A program made the position numbers and the translations under genes. From assembly GCA_964472545.1 (NCBI GenBank), contig CAYYNP010000041.1, positions 1 through 45,920 on the forward strand: a DNA stretch of 45,920 nucleotides, in the 5' to 3' direction. Below, in pieces: positions 30,941 through 40,623 of the stretch (positions within the stretch are counted from its first letter, which is position 1; each line of letters opens with the position of its first letter). This DNA comes from CAYYNP01 sp964472545. Its GTDB lineage: Bacteria > Planctomycetota > Planctomycetia > Pirellulales > Thermoguttaceae. The notes below the pieces were generated by a model. It was not told where the DNA came from and searched no databases. It worked only from the letters and a program-made list of their open reading frames with translations.

Positions 30941-33733
30941 ATGTGTAAGCTCGTGCTGATGGCGTGGGCCGTGATTTTGGGGACCTCTGCGACGGGGAGT
31001 GCGGCCGAAAGCGCCGGTGCTGCATTCACCAGGCGTGGCCCCCTGGATGGGCACGCCGAGTACGTACACCAAGTGCTTGACACGCTCGGACTCAGCGATG
31101 ACCAGCAGAGGGAGCTGGCGAGAATCGTCACCGACGGCCACGCGGCGTGGCGGGAGTGGTTCAAGGTGAACCACGAGAAGGTCGCTGCTCACACCGATGC
31201 AGTTCGAGTCGCCAAGACGGCGGGCGATCAAAAGCGGCTGGCTACGGTCCGCAAAGAGAAGAAGGTCTTCATGCATACGGCCCCTTCACTCTTACGGCAT
31301 CCGGAGCCGATACGGGCAGTTCTTACGCCGCAGCAGTTGGAGCTTTTCGACGAGCGGCTGCTAGACCTCCAACGCGATTTGCACCGTCCGCCTTCGGAAC
31401 GACAGAGGATATACGATTTCGACCCTTCCTTGCTTGTATGGTATGACAAACCTGCAGAACGGTTCCATCAGGGCTTGCCCCTCGGCAACGGGCGGATCGG
31501 CATGATGGTCTACGGCGGTGTGCCCCGGGAGCGGATCGTGCTCAGCGAAGAATCGCTCTGGTCAGGATCTCCTGTCCGGCACGATCGCCCCGCCGCCCAC
31601 AAGCACCTGCCGCAGATCCGCGAGCTGCTACTGGCAGGCAAGAACGTCGAGGCGGAGGAACTGGTCAATCAACACTTTGTCGGCACGGGGACCGGTACCA
31701 GCGGGCGTGCCGGACACGAACCGTACGGCTGTTTTCAGACGACCGGCAGCCTGTGGATCGACTACGATGCCCAAGGCAAGCCGAGTCGTTACAGACGCAC
31801 GCTCGACCTGAGCACCGGAATCGCAGCCGTGAGCTACGCCGTCGACGACCAGACGATTCTGCGGGAGAGCTTCGTAAGCGCCCCGGACGAGGTGGGGGTG
31901 GTGCTGCTGAAATCCGGTCGACCCGGCGGACTGACTTGTTATGTGGGGCTGGATCGCCATGAACGATTCGAAACGAAAGCTACCGGTCAGGCCAACTTGC
32001 TCATGACCGGGCAACTCAGCGACGGCAAGAATGGTGGCAGCGGCGTGCGTTATGCCGCTCGCGCCCGAGTGGTCCTCGAAGGTGGCCGTGTAACGGCGGA
32101 CGGCAACCGTCTTCGCATCCAAGACGCTGACCAAGCGGTGATTCTCTTGGCCGTGGAGACTGACTATCCTGGCCCCGTGCCGCGAGTTCGCCAGGTGAAG
32201 GATCCAGTCGGCGAGACAGCGGCCGTGTTGGACCGAATCTCCTCGCGGCCTTACGACGAGATGCGACGGCGACACATTGCCGATCATCGTCGCTACTTCA
32301 ATCGCGTCTCGATTTCGTTTCAAGACAACAATGCAGCGAGTCGCCGCCAGGCCGCGTTGCCCACGGATCAAAGGTTGACGGCCTTTGGCCGTACGTCTGC
32401 AACCGATGTCACGTTGCCGGCGCTGTACTTCAACTTCGGCCGCTATCTTCTCATCGGCTCCTCTCGGCCGGGCACGTTGCCCGCCAATCTGCAAGGCGTT
32501 TGGGCCGAGAAGATCCAGACGCCTTGGAACGCCGACTGGCACATGAACATCAACGTGCAGATGAACTACTGGCCGGCGGAAGTCTGCGACTTGGGAGACT
32601 GCCACACGCCGTTCCTGCAACTCATCGAGTCTCTACAGGAGCCGGGGCGGCGGACTGCCAAGGCCTACTACGGTGGCGAGGGATGGGTCGTGCATACCAT
32701 CACAAACGCCTGGGGCTATACGGCGCCCGGCGAGAAGGCTTCGTGGGGCTCTTTCCTTGCCGGAACGGCGTGGGCGTGTGAGCATCTCTGGAATCGCTAC
32801 GCCTACTCGGGCAACGTCGATGAGTTGAAGTCTGCGTATCCAATCATCAAAGGAGCCGTCGAGTGCTACCTGGTCATGCTGATCGAAGAGCCGAAACACG
32901 GATGGCTGGTGACGGCTCCGTCCAACTCTCCCGAGAATCGATTCAAGCTCCCGGACGGACGTACCGCTTCCGTCTGCATGGGCCCCACGGTGGACATGCA
33001 GATCCTGCGAGAGTTGTTTGGCAACTTCATCGAGGCTAGCCGAACGCTCGATGTGGATGAAACGCTGCGAAAGCGAGTCGAGGCCATCCGAGAACGACTG
33101 GCCCCCAATCAGATCGGCCCCGACGGCCGGCTCCAGGAATGGCTCGAACCCTACGACGAGGTGGATCCGCAGCACCGCCACATCTCGCACATGTACGGGA
33201 TGTGTCCGTACCACGAGATCACCCCTGAGGCCACACCCGACTTGGCTGCTGCAGCCCAAGCCGTGCTCGAACATCGCGGTGATGGCGGTGCGGGATGGTC
33301 GCGGGCCTGGAAGGTCAGCCTTTGGGCGAGCCTCAATCAGGGCAACCGGGCTCTGGAGCTACTGCGGTCGCTGATGAGATCACAACTGATGGCTGGCAGC
33401 ATGCAGTTGGAGGCCAACTTCGGTGGCGCATATGGCGTAGCCCAGATGATTCTGCAATCGCATCCTGAATCGACTGCCCCCAACGCATGCCCTGTCATTC
33501 ACCTCCTACCTGCCCTGCCGGATGCCTGGCCTGACGGCGAAATCCACGGCTGGCGAGCGCGCCGCGGCTGGAAGATCGACATGACCTGGAAAGACGGCAG
33601 ACTCGAGAAAGCGGTCCTGCGATCAGGCCTTGCTGGGCCCTTGAAGATTCGCTACGGCATGAAGACCATCAACCTGGATGCCGAGGCCGATCGGGACTAT
33701 CGGATCGACAGTTCCCTACGGTTGACACCCTAA
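30941..33733 (+). CDS. GH95 alpha-L-fucosidase with helical N-terminal extension
   Basis: A 930-residue exported inverting glycosidase that would cut alpha-1,2-linked (or related) terminal fucose. The ATG at 30941 has GGGAG at 30931-30935; an upstream in-frame start lacks a site. Signal peptide at 1-23. Residues about 40-150 form an extra alpha-helical domain (LSDDQQRELARIV, LTPQQLELFDERLLDLQ), reminiscent of LTxxQ/Spy-like helices and not part of ordinary GH95. The GH95 body starts near 165 with GNGRIGMMVYGG and ERIVLSEESLWSGSP. The NIN motif at 536-538 (MNINVQMNYWP) and QEWLEPYDE near 732-739 cover the expected catalytic Asn and Glu residues. Strand and spacing suggest its own promoter. Confidence 0.9.
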   Translation: MCKLVLMAWAVILGTSATGSAAESAGAAFTRRGPLDGHAEYVHQVLDTLGLSDDQQRELARIVTDGHAAWREWFKVNHEKVAAHTDAVRVAKTAGDQKRLATVRKEKKVFMHTAPSLLRHPEPIRAVLTPQQLELFDERLLDLQRDLHRPPSERQRIYDFDPSLLVWYDKPAERFHQGLPLGNGRIGMMVYGGVPRERIVLSEESLWSGSPVRHDRPAAHKHLPQIRELLLAGKNVEAEELVNQHFVGTGTGTSGRAGHEPYGCFQTTGSLWIDYDAQGKPSRYRRTLDLSTGIAAVSYAVDDQTILRESFVSAPDEVGVVLLKSGRPGGLTCYVGLDRHERFETKATGQANLLMTGQLSDGKNGGSGVRYAARARVVLEGGRVTADGNRLRIQDADQAVILLAVETDYPGPVPRVRQVKDPVGETAAVLDRISSRPYDEMRRRHIADHRRYFNRVSISFQDNNAASRRQAALPTDQRLTAFGRTSATDVTLPALYFNFGRYLLIGSSRPGTLPANLQGVWAEKIQTPWNADWHMNINVQMNYWPAEVCDLGDCHTPFLQLIESLQEPGRRTAKAYYGGEGWVVHTITNAWGYTAPGEKASWGSFLAGTAWACEHLWNRYAYSGNVDELKSAYPIIKGAVECYLVMLIEEPKHGWLVTAPSNSPENRFKLPDGRTASVCMGPTVDMQILRELFGNFIEASRTLDVDETLRKRVEAIRERLAPNQIGPDGRLQEWLEPYDEVDPQHRHISHMYGMCPYHEITPEATPDLAAAAQAVLEHRGDGGAGWSRAWKVSLWASLNQGNRALELLRSLMRSQLMAGSMQLEANFGGAYGVAQMILQSHPESTAPNACPVIHLLPALPDAWPDGEIHGWRARRGWKIDMTWKDGRLEKAVLRSGLAGPLKIRYGMKTINLDAEADRDYRIDSSLRLTP

Positions 33734-34029
33734 CCGCCCAGGCCTATCGTCGGGAGCGTCGCGCCTTGCGCCGGCAAGATGCACCAGTCGCCCACCTCGG
33801 AGGTTCTGGTACAGTCAAGAAGTGCCTGGGGCAGATCGATATCAGCAAGATGCAGCAGTCTAGTCGTATGCTCTCCTGTCGCGGGTAACTGTTCAGGGAG
33901 TCTCGTTGGCGAACCTCCGCTTCAAGGCCATATATTGCCACCCAATCGGGAAACACTCTGGTATTCCCTGCGAACCTCGTCAACACGTCCGGTGTCTTTG
34001 GTGACAAACCCATTCTGAGGGCAAGCACT
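33734..34029. other. Short intergenic region, nothing identified
   Basis: 296 bp between the fucosidase and rsgA. No gene, hairpin or promoter motif stood out. GAGG at 34017-34020 is the ribosome site for rsgA. Confidence 0.4.
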
Positions 34030-35004
34030 ATGAGGACAGCTCGGGTTATCGCAGTCGACCGGGATCTCTACACGGTCCGGCCAGTTGGCGGTGGGGATAT
34101 CCAGGCCAGGCTATCAGGACGGTTTCGGCATGAAGCCGAGGACGTGACGAGACTCCCCTGCGCAGGCGACAGAGTGGCGGTCAAGATCTCTGCCGAAGCG
34201 GGCGTGATTCACGATGTCTTACCGCGGGATACCGTTCTTCGCCGGAAGCGACCGGGGAGAGAAGTCGACTTCCAACTGATCGCTGCGAACATCGACGTTG
34301 CTTTCGTCGTCCAGGGCTGCCACTTCGATTTCAACGTCAGGCGATTGGATCGGTACCTAGTGGTCTGCCGAGACGGCGGGATCCACCCTGTGATCGTTCT
34401 CTCGAAGACCGATCTCATCAGCGAGGACGAATTGGCTGGCATGATTCAGAGGATCCGGGACGCTGGGATCAATGCGGAGGTCCTCTGCATTTCGAATGTG
34501 ACCGGGGTAGGATTGGACAAACTGACCGACATGCTTGAGCCGGGCCTGACGTACTGCCTCCTCGGATCCTCGGGTGTAGGAAAGACGACTCTGATCAATC
34601 GCTTACTTGGCACGGACTACGAGACCCAGGCATGCTCGGCAACGGGGGAGGGAATCCACACGACAACTCGGCGTCAGTTGATCGAGATGGAGAACGGAGC
34701 GTATCTCGTGGACACACCGGGCATGAGGGAACTGGGGATCCTGGACGCCGATGACGGGATCTCGGAGAGCTTCTCGAGTATTGTTGATCGAGCGGCAGAA
34801 TGCCGGTTTTCCGACTGTACGCACACGCATGAACCCGGCTGTGCGGTTCGCGGCTCGGTGGACGAGGGTGATTTGGCCAACTACCACAAACTGATCCGAG
34901 AGAGTGAGCGGAACGCCCAGAAGTACCATGAGCGGAGGCAGGCCGATCGACAATTTGGCAAGCAATGCAAGGAGATCATGAAGCACAAGAATCGTGGAGC
35001 GTGA
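34030..35004 (+). CDS. rsgA: Ribosome small-subunit-dependent GTPase RsgA (YjeQ)
   Basis: RsgA is a circularly permuted GTPase that checks late assembly of the 30S subunit. An N-terminal OB fold (about 1-75) is followed by G4 VLSKTDL, then G1 GSSGVGKT (179-186) and G3 DTPGMRE in permuted order, as the family requires. The C-terminal zinc module CRFSDCTHTHEPGC supplies the Cys/His ligands and a Lys/Arg-rich tail contacts rRNA. The 324-residue length is typical. It is a housekeeping gene inserted between sugar-use genes, not part of their pathway. Confidence 0.95.
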   Translation: MRTARVIAVDRDLYTVRPVGGGDIQARLSGRFRHEAEDVTRLPCAGDRVAVKISAEAGVIHDVLPRDTVLRRKRPGREVDFQLIAANIDVAFVVQGCHFDFNVRRLDRYLVVCRDGGIHPVIVLSKTDLISEDELAGMIQRIRDAGINAEVLCISNVTGVGLDKLTDMLEPGLTYCLLGSSGVGKTTLINRLLGTDYETQACSATGEGIHTTTRRQLIEMENGAYLVDTPGMRELGILDADDGISESFSSIVDRAAECRFSDCTHTHEPGCAVRGSVDEGDLANYHKLIRESERNAQKYHERRQADRQFGKQCKEIMKHKNRGA

Positions 35005-35484
35005 AGCCCGAGCGGCACCTCGACACTGCTCTCTCCACGAGGCCGCAGTTGCTGACGGTCACGCGTACGGGCCGCTGCGACACGCCTACATCCGGTGCCC
35101 TCGCGATGCCTCCGCCAGAGAGCGACAAAGCGAGTTGGTGACTGTTCCAGGTCGCCCCCGCCGAAGCGCTTCCGGGCAGGGCGCTAGCGCGCTTGGGTGC
35201 CCATGACCCAGGTCACGAACACAGTTTACCAATCTGATTGGATCAAATCGACCTGGAGCATTCTCAGGAATCGTATGGCAGAGCTGATACACCTCGGAAA
35301 AGGACCCTCTATCTTTCTCGACGCAGCAGATTCGCCCTGAGATTCCGGCACGCGCCAAAACTCCCATCGGAAATCCCTCTTGTAAAACTAAAATCCACCG
35401 TCGCCGCGCTTGCCAAGCGGGCAATGGTGGCATAGAATCGTCGGCGCATACTGCAGCGCTATTCGCTATTCTGGAGACCGACTC
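35005..35484. other. Intergenic region with repeat copy B
   Basis: No gene supported. It contains a diverged repeat copy at 35150-35175, and near 35070 a stretch GGGCCGCTGCGACACGC that also occurs (as GGGCCGGCTGCGACACGC) just after copy C at 41106. Confidence 0.4.
35150..35175. repeat. Dispersed intergenic repeat, copy B (diverged)
   Basis: GGTCGCCCCCGCCGAAGCGC continues to 35175 and matches the first part of copies A and C with few changes; GCGAGTT sits about 20 bp upstream as in copy C. Confidence 0.55.
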
Positions 35485-36492
35485 ATGGATAATCGAACGA
35501 GTCAAGTTCTGATGCGGCGACGTGAGTTCCTGCAGGCGGCGACGGCGAGTTTGGCCTGGGGAGGCTTCGGGGCTCGGGCACTCGCGATGCAAGAAACCAG
35601 CGACGGCGGCATCCCCACGCGACCGATCGGCCGAACGGGCGAACGTGTGCCCATCGTTGGGTTGGGTGGCTACCACATCGGCGTTCCGGAGGAGAAGGAA
35701 GCAATCCGTATCATACACGAGGCGATCGACCAGGGGATGACCTTCTTCGACAACTCTTGGGACTATCACGACGGTGGCAGCGAGGAGGTGATGGGAAAGG
35801 CGCTCTCCACTGGCGGACGCCGCGACAAGGTCTTCCTGATGACGAAGGTCTGTGATCGTGACTATCGAGGCGCCAAGCGGCATCTCGAGGATAGCTTGCG
35901 CCGCCTGAAGACGGACCGCATCGACCTCTGGCAATTCCACGAGATCAATTGGGACGTCGACCCCGAATGGGTGTTCGAGAAAGGCGGGATCAAGGCGGCC
36001 ATCGAGGCTCGTCGTCAAGGAAAAGTCCGTTACATAGGATTCACTGGCCACCGCGATCCCTCTCACCACCTGAAAATGATCGACCGGGCGTTCGATTGGG
36101 ACACGGCGCAGATGCCGATCAACCTGCTCGACGCGCACTACCGCAGCTTTCAGAAGGACGTCGTCCCTGCCTGCCGCCAGAAGAAGATCTCGGTCATCGG
36201 TATGAAGGCGCTTTGCGGTGGGAGGTTGCCCAAGGAGCTGGGCATCTCTGCCACGACATGCCGGCGGTTTGCTTTGTCGCTGCCAATTGCGACTCTGGTA
36301 TGCGGCATTAAGTCGCAGGCAGACCTACGGCAGGATTTGGATATGGCTCGGACGTTCAAGCCGATCTCTCAAGCTGAGATGAAACGGCTCCTGGCCGAAA
36401 CCCAAGCGTCGGGTGCCGACGGAAAGCTCGAACCTTGGAAGACCACCGACTATGGCAGCCGGTATCACCACGAGCAGCACGCCGATTCCTGA
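35485..36492 (+). CDS. Tat-exported aldo/keto reductase
   Basis: A 335-residue oxidoreductase. The N-terminus has a twin-arginine motif (RRREFLQAA at 11-19) followed by a weakly hydrophobic stretch, so the folded enzyme is probably exported with its NADP cofactor or anchored. The aldo/keto reductase tetrad is complete: Asp89, Tyr94, Lys121 and His152 (FFDNSWDY, MTKV, WQFHE). C-terminal PIATLVCGIKSQADL is the cofactor-binding signature. Tat-exported members are abundant in planctomycetes and may reduce sugar aldehydes. The ATG at 35485 has GGAG 11 nt upstream; a longer frame from 35410 lacks a leader. Confidence 0.88.
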   Translation: MDNRTSQVLMRRREFLQAATASLAWGGFGARALAMQETSDGGIPTRPIGRTGERVPIVGLGGYHIGVPEEKEAIRIIHEAIDQGMTFFDNSWDYHDGGSEEVMGKALSTGGRRDKVFLMTKVCDRDYRGAKRHLEDSLRRLKTDRIDLWQFHEINWDVDPEWVFEKGGIKAAIEARRQGKVRYIGFTGHRDPSHHLKMIDRAFDWDTAQMPINLLDAHYRSFQKDVVPACRQKKISVIGMKALCGGRLPKELGISATTCRRFALSLPIATLVCGIKSQADLRQDLDMARTFKPISQAEMKRLLAETQASGADGKLEPWKTTDYGSRYHHEQHADS

Positions 36493-36600
36493 GAAACCGC
36501 CGTAGTGCTGTTGCTCTTCCGCCGAGGCTATTGACATCCACTGGTCTCCAGCTTCCTAGAAGACGACCGTCCGTCTCGGACGCGTTACGGGTTGATCGCC

Positions 36601-36999
36601 ATGGACAAGCCGACAAGTTGTGACGGATGCGGCGCGTGCTGTATGGAGATGGAATCGCCGCCGAACTACATAATGCTGGCCCATGAACTCGAACCAAGGA
36701 AGGGGGAGTGCGGGGCCAAGTTGCGGGATCTGCATGAGGAAGATAGGCGGCGAATCAAAGCTCTGCCACCAGAAGCTCTCGAAGAGCTAAAGCAGGAACT
36801 ACAGAGGCAGATGGCTGTTTACGGCGGGGTCCACTGGTTTCCCGATGGCGACCCGTGCATCTGGCTAGATATGGAGACTCGTCGCTGCCGGTTCTACGAG
36901 CATCGGCCTGTCATATGCAGCGACGACGACAATGTTGTCATTGGCTCCGAAAGTTGCCTGTCATGGCGGCGGAAAATCGGAATCGGGCAAGACGAATAG
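36601..36999 (+). CDS. YkgJ-family cysteine cluster protein
   Basis: A 132-residue cytoplasmic protein with Cys-rich motif CDGCGACC at the N-terminus and later CIWLD, CRFYEHRPVIC and CLSW, the pattern of YkgJ (UPF0153) zinc or iron-sulfur cluster proteins. Family function is poorly defined. ATG 36601 is preferred to an upstream TTG at 36592. It follows the aldo/keto reductase by 108 bp on the same strand. Confidence 0.85.
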   Translation: MDKPTSCDGCGACCMEMESPPNYIMLAHELEPRKGECGAKLRDLHEEDRRRIKALPPEALEELKQELQRQMAVYGGVHWFPDGDPCIWLDMETRRCRFYEHRPVICSDDDNVVIGSESCLSWRRKIGIGQDE

Positions 37000-37127
37000 T
37001 GCGTTGCGCGGAGCCGTGTGCAATCAGGCAGGATAGCGAAGTGCTCTACTGTCACGGATCGGGCAAAACCGGCCACTTCGGATCGGGTTGAAAACGGCCA
37101 TTGAAGAGGAGCGGTCTTGCTGGCTCT

Positions 37128-37149
37128 CCTTTCAGGAACCCCTGAAAGG
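37128..37149 (+). promoter_or_regulatory. Hairpin covering the ribosome site of the istA-like frame
   Basis: CCTTTCAGG-AACC-CCTGAAAGG is a perfect 9-bp stem with a 4-base loop. Its right arm runs into AGGAGGT, 7-12 nt before the ATG at 37158, so folding of the RNA could hide the start, a common way to damp transposase made by outside transcription. Confidence 0.5.
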
Positions 37150-37157
37150 AGGTGGCC

Positions 37158-37474
37158 ATGGCAAGACGACTCAAGATGGCTGAAGTGACGACGATCCGTA
37201 CGCTGCACCAGTCGGGGCATTCGAACCGGAAGATCGCCCGATTGTTGGGGTTCACCGGGAAACCGTGGCACGATACGTAGCCGGGGAGGATTCAAAACCG
37301 GCCAAACCCGATCTCCGGGTCGGCTCGGGGCCGGCGAACGCTTGCGAGCCGTTCCGCGAGTTGATCCTGGCGAAGCTGGAGCAGGGTCTCTCCGACGTGG
37401 GGCTGACAGTGCTGGAATTGATGGGCTTGCCCAGACCACCGGCAATGACCGCCAGTTCGTTGATTTCTGAATGA
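37158..37474 (+). pseudogene. IstA-like transposase fragment, frameshifted and truncated
   Basis: The ATG at 37158 begins MARRLKMAEVTTIRTLHQSG and continues with a helix-turn-helix (NRKIARLLG). One G is missing in the run at 37247-37250; adding it restores VHRETVARYVAG and a frame through EPFRELILAKLEQGLS, as in IS21-family IstA N-terminal domains. After that the sequence departs from the family and stops at 37474, with the catalytic DDE domain absent. Inactive. Confidence 0.7.
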
Positions 37475-37677
37475 GTGTCCTTCTGGCCGCGATAACGCCC
37501 AACGCCTCCTTCCCCAAGAAGAACCGGGACCGTGGCTCGCAGGATCGCGTGGCTCAGCCGTGACGACCGGCGTTCTATCAGGCCGCTTTCCTCGGGGGCT
37601 CATCAAACGACTGTTACGTGACACTGGCCTGCGGAAGCCGGCAACTACACACAAACCGGCCACGCAGTCGCTTATCG
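37475..37677. other. Short intergenic stretch after the IS remnant
   Basis: No gene seen. AAACCGGCCAC near 37653 resembles the terminal-repeat core of the IS remnant in the same orientation, perhaps part of a second, decayed end. Confidence 0.3.
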
Positions 37678-39153
37678 TCACGATGCCCATCCGCGGCAAC
37701 TGGGTCTTAGTATGAGCGTGGATGTCGCCGGTGCCTGGATCTTCACTTCCAGGCATTGGCCAAACCACGGATGTTCGACCTTCTCGACGCTCTGCAGCAT
37801 GACGCCTTCACCGAATACTGCATCGAGCGTCAACCCCGGTAAATTCCACGTTTTGCCTGAGACCTGGTTCGCATCGATCGCTGGAGCAGCAATGTAGAGC
37901 AGGATTGGATCCTTCGCTTCCTGTGTCCGTACGATCTGGAGATCTTGTCCGACGATGGCCGGTGCCACATGCTCTGTCGTCCCGTGCAGCATGATCCAGC
38001 CAAGTTCTGAACCGGCCTTCCAATAGACGGTCGCGGGAAAGTGTTGCTCCCAGCGACGTTTCAGTTGCACGGCGCCCATCATCAGGTCTTTGTCAATTCG
38101 CGCTGTAACCGTTCCGCGACTACAGACGCGCTGCAGCACTCGCGGCCCACCGTTGAATTCCGCCAACCTGGGGCGGACTTCACTGGGGACAATGGGCTTC
38201 AGAACTGCTATGACGGGTGAGTAGCTCCGTTCCCCACGCTTCCGCCCGGGCCCCGTTGGCAGCGGAGCAAGCTTCTCATCTCCCAACGCCATGCCGATCC
38301 ATATACCCGTAATGGCCACATACTCCGTCATATCCATGCCATAGGCTCGAACAAACGGTCCGCACATGTTCCTCATATCCGCGTGATAGAATTCGCCAAG
38401 ATCGCGCCAGAGGTCTGCTTCCATCCGTTCGCCCATGGCACGCATCCGTTCCCAGCACGCATGCTTGCGCCACATGCCCAGCGCCATTAGATTTACGCCG
38501 TAATAAGTCGGAGAGTTGTATTCGTCGAAGGTCTTGTGCTCGTAGTAGCGCTCGAAGATATCCTCCGCTTTCTTGCGTCCCACCGCCTTCAAGTCGTCTC
38601 GCCGCTGATGCTGGCCGACGTAGTCCATCAAGAAAGCGCTCATGATGGCGATATTCGTATAGTCGGCTCCCACATTCCGTTGCTTGGCTCCCTGTGCCGC
38701 TCGGAGCAATGTCGCCCGAATCTCCTGCTTCAGATCCGAAGGAAGGCGGTCGCCAAATTCCTCGAGGGTCAAGATTAGCGAGCAGCCAACAAACTCGCGC
38801 CAGTTGTAGTCGACCTTTGTCTCCGCAAACCTGGTTCTCCAAACGCCGTGCTTCTCGTCGCCCAGTTCGTCGTCGTACTGGAGTTTCACAAGCTCCCGCA
38901 GGATTGCAGTCGCCATCGCCCGATCGTGTTTTCCATCGCGCCAGAGCAAACCTAATGCTGCGTAAGAGGCCCCACGAGTGCCGCTTCGGGCATACGCCGC
39001 ACCATCCCATGTGCTCGTCGTCTTCGGCAAAGCACCCTCAACCTGCTTGCGGACAAACGGGTTCTCGGGCCAGGGTGGGGCAGCTTCGGACGCATTGGGA
39101 AGAATGGTCAGCGTCACAGAACAGAAGAGCATGAGCAGGGATAGACACCGCAT
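37678..39153 (-). CDS. Secreted helical protein of unknown function (alpha-toroid-like)
   Basis: A 491-residue exported protein with a signal peptide (RCLSLLMLFCSVTLTILPNA, cleavage near SEA-A). The body is rich in amphipathic helices with aromatic loops (YNSPTYYGVNLMALGMW, FYHADMRNMCGPFVRAYGMD), like the alpha/alpha toroid of polysaccharide lyases and unsaturated glucuronyl hydrolases, then a beta-rich C-terminal part. No family signature could be named. The last residues (LRPSCRGWAS) run next to the IS21 remnant and may be altered from the original end. It and the sulfatase upstream are on the same strand, 45 bp apart, so likely one operon. Confidence 0.7.
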   Translation of the reverse strand: MRCLSLLMLFCSVTLTILPNASEAAPPWPENPFVRKQVEGALPKTTSTWDGAAYARSGTRGASYAALGLLWRDGKHDRAMATAILRELVKLQYDDELGDEKHGVWRTRFAETKVDYNWREFVGCSLILTLEEFGDRLPSDLKQEIRATLLRAAQGAKQRNVGADYTNIAIMSAFLMDYVGQHQRRDDLKAVGRKKAEDIFERYYEHKTFDEYNSPTYYGVNLMALGMWRKHACWERMRAMGERMEADLWRDLGEFYHADMRNMCGPFVRAYGMDMTEYVAITGIWIGMALGDEKLAPLPTGPGRKRGERSYSPVIAVLKPIVPSEVRPRLAEFNGGPRVLQRVCSRGTVTARIDKDLMMGAVQLKRRWEQHFPATVYWKAGSELGWIMLHGTTEHVAPAIVGQDLQIVRTQEAKDPILLYIAAPAIDANQVSGKTWNLPGLTLDAVFGEGVMLQSVEKVEHPWFGQCLEVKIQAPATSTLILRPSCRGWAS

Positions 39154-39198
39154 GTTCAGGACCCAGTTGTCAAAGGGTGGTTCATCCTATACGCCGCC

Positions 39199-40623
39199 TC
39201 ACTTCTTCACGTGTTTCTTTTGCCCCGCGTACTCGGGCCGCTTCAGCAGCATTTCGAGATGGGGTTGGTAGGCAGGATCTTCCCGCCAGAAGCGGCGGCC
39301 CGGGTCGACACCCACCACACTGCCTTCGGGATAATCCAGCCCCTGGTCGCTCTTCTCTATGGAAGCCGCCAGCTCGCGAACAAGTTTCGCCATCCGTTCG
39401 GCCGTCTCCGGCTCGGTATCGACGAGGTTCTGCGATTCCGTCAGATCGGTCTTCAGATTGTAGAGCTGGAAGGTCTCCTTCGCCCTGTCAAATATGATCT
39501 TGTGGTTATTGTCGACAAGTACCGTGTACCTCGCGAACTGGAAGGGCAGCGGTCTATGTCGCTGCCCGTCGTCTCCTTCAAAGATCGGAACGAGGCTAAC
39601 GCCGTCGACCAACGAGCTCATGCTGTCCATCGGCAAATCCAGCAGTTCGACGAGCGTTGGGAAGATGTCGATGACTCCCGCGGGGTAGTTCGTAATACGC
39701 GGCTGAATCCGGCCAGGCCATTCGATGATACCAGGGACCCGCAGACCGCCCTCATACACCGTTCCCTTGTGGCCTCGTAGTCCGCCGACGGAATCACAGC
39801 CGACGCCGTCGAGGCCTCCGTTGTCGCTCTTGAACCAGACCAACGTGTCTTCCGCGATACCCAGACGCTTCAGGCCTTCGCGCAGGGCGCCAATGCTCCG
39901 GTCCATCGCCACCAGTTCGCCGTGATGCTGCTGCCCCTTTTTGTCCAGTTCCACAAACGGCTTACAGTCTGCTTCGCTGGCGATAAACGGGCTGTGAGGC
40001 GAGCCATACCAGACGACCGTGAATGACGGCCTGCCAGCCTTTGCCTGCTTTTCGATGAACTTCAACGCCTCGGCGACGATTACCTCGGACGAGTCGCCCT
40101 GGAACTGCTCGAAGGTCCCCATGCGGCTCATGATGGGGTTCATGTCAAAGAAGTTGGTTACGGTCAGCCACGTGTCGAATCCAAAGGTCCCCGGATGATG
40201 GGTGTCGGATTCGAGCACGGGAACTCCAGGCCCGCGCAACCCGTTGAGATGCCACTTTCCAAAATGGCCAGTGACGTAGCCCGCATCCTTCATCGCCTGT
40301 GGCAGTGAAGGATGCGGGCTTCGTCACTAGCAACCGTGCGAATAGACGCCCGTGCGGTCGTGCGTCCGGCCCGTCAGCACGCTAGCACGGGTCGGAGAGC
40401 AGACAGGCCCGCCCGCGTAGAAGCGGTCGAATCGCAGTCCGTTGGCAGCCATGGCGTCGACGTTGGGGGTCTTCAACAGCGGGTGGTCGTAGTAACCGGT
40501 TTGGCCCCAGCCTTGGTCATCTGCCATCACTAAGACGATGTTCGGTTTCTCTCCTGCCGTTGCGTAACCAGTGACAGACACGAGTATAAGCACGAAAACC
40601 AAACCGATGGCAAGTGACTTCAT
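39199..40623 (-). pseudogene. Sulfatase interrupted by two in-frame stops in an inverted duplication
   Basis: The frame from ATG 40623 (GAGGAG upstream; signal peptide to about 24) encodes a type I sulfatase: ADDQGWG metal site, CSPTRASVLTGR with Cys75 as the formylglycine residue. Codons 99-100 are TAG TGA (40324-40329). The same frame resumes with LPQAMKDAGYVTGHFGKWH and runs to 39199 with GSPHSPF, KSDNGG and GHKGTVYEGGLRVP. The stops lie in a 23-bp arm (40306-40328) that is the inverted copy of 40270-40292. Between HG and LPQ there are nine codons, the number normally present, so the segment was replaced rather than inserted. Without repair the product is a 98-residue fragment, though an internal ATG at 40293 could start the remainder. 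Confidence 0.85.
40270..40328. repeat. 23-bp inverted repeat inside the sulfatase gene
   Basis: Arms 40270-40292 and 40306-40328 match at 22 of 23 positions in reverse orientation around a 13-bp loop. The left arm (plus-strand coordinates) is normal sulfatase coding sequence; the right arm replaces expected coding sequence and brings in two stop codons. This is the mark of quasi-palindrome template switching. Confidence 0.9.

Larger units (their letters stand above)
37050..37474 (+). mobile_element. IS21-type insertion remnant (left end)
   Basis: TGTCA at 37050 is followed by two direct 24-bp repeats (37055-37078, 37079-37102; core CGGATCGGG...AAAACGGCCA), the multiple terminal repeats seen at IS21 ends. 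An istA-like frame follows. The end of the element and istB were not found, so only a truncated left end remains. Confidence 0.6.
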
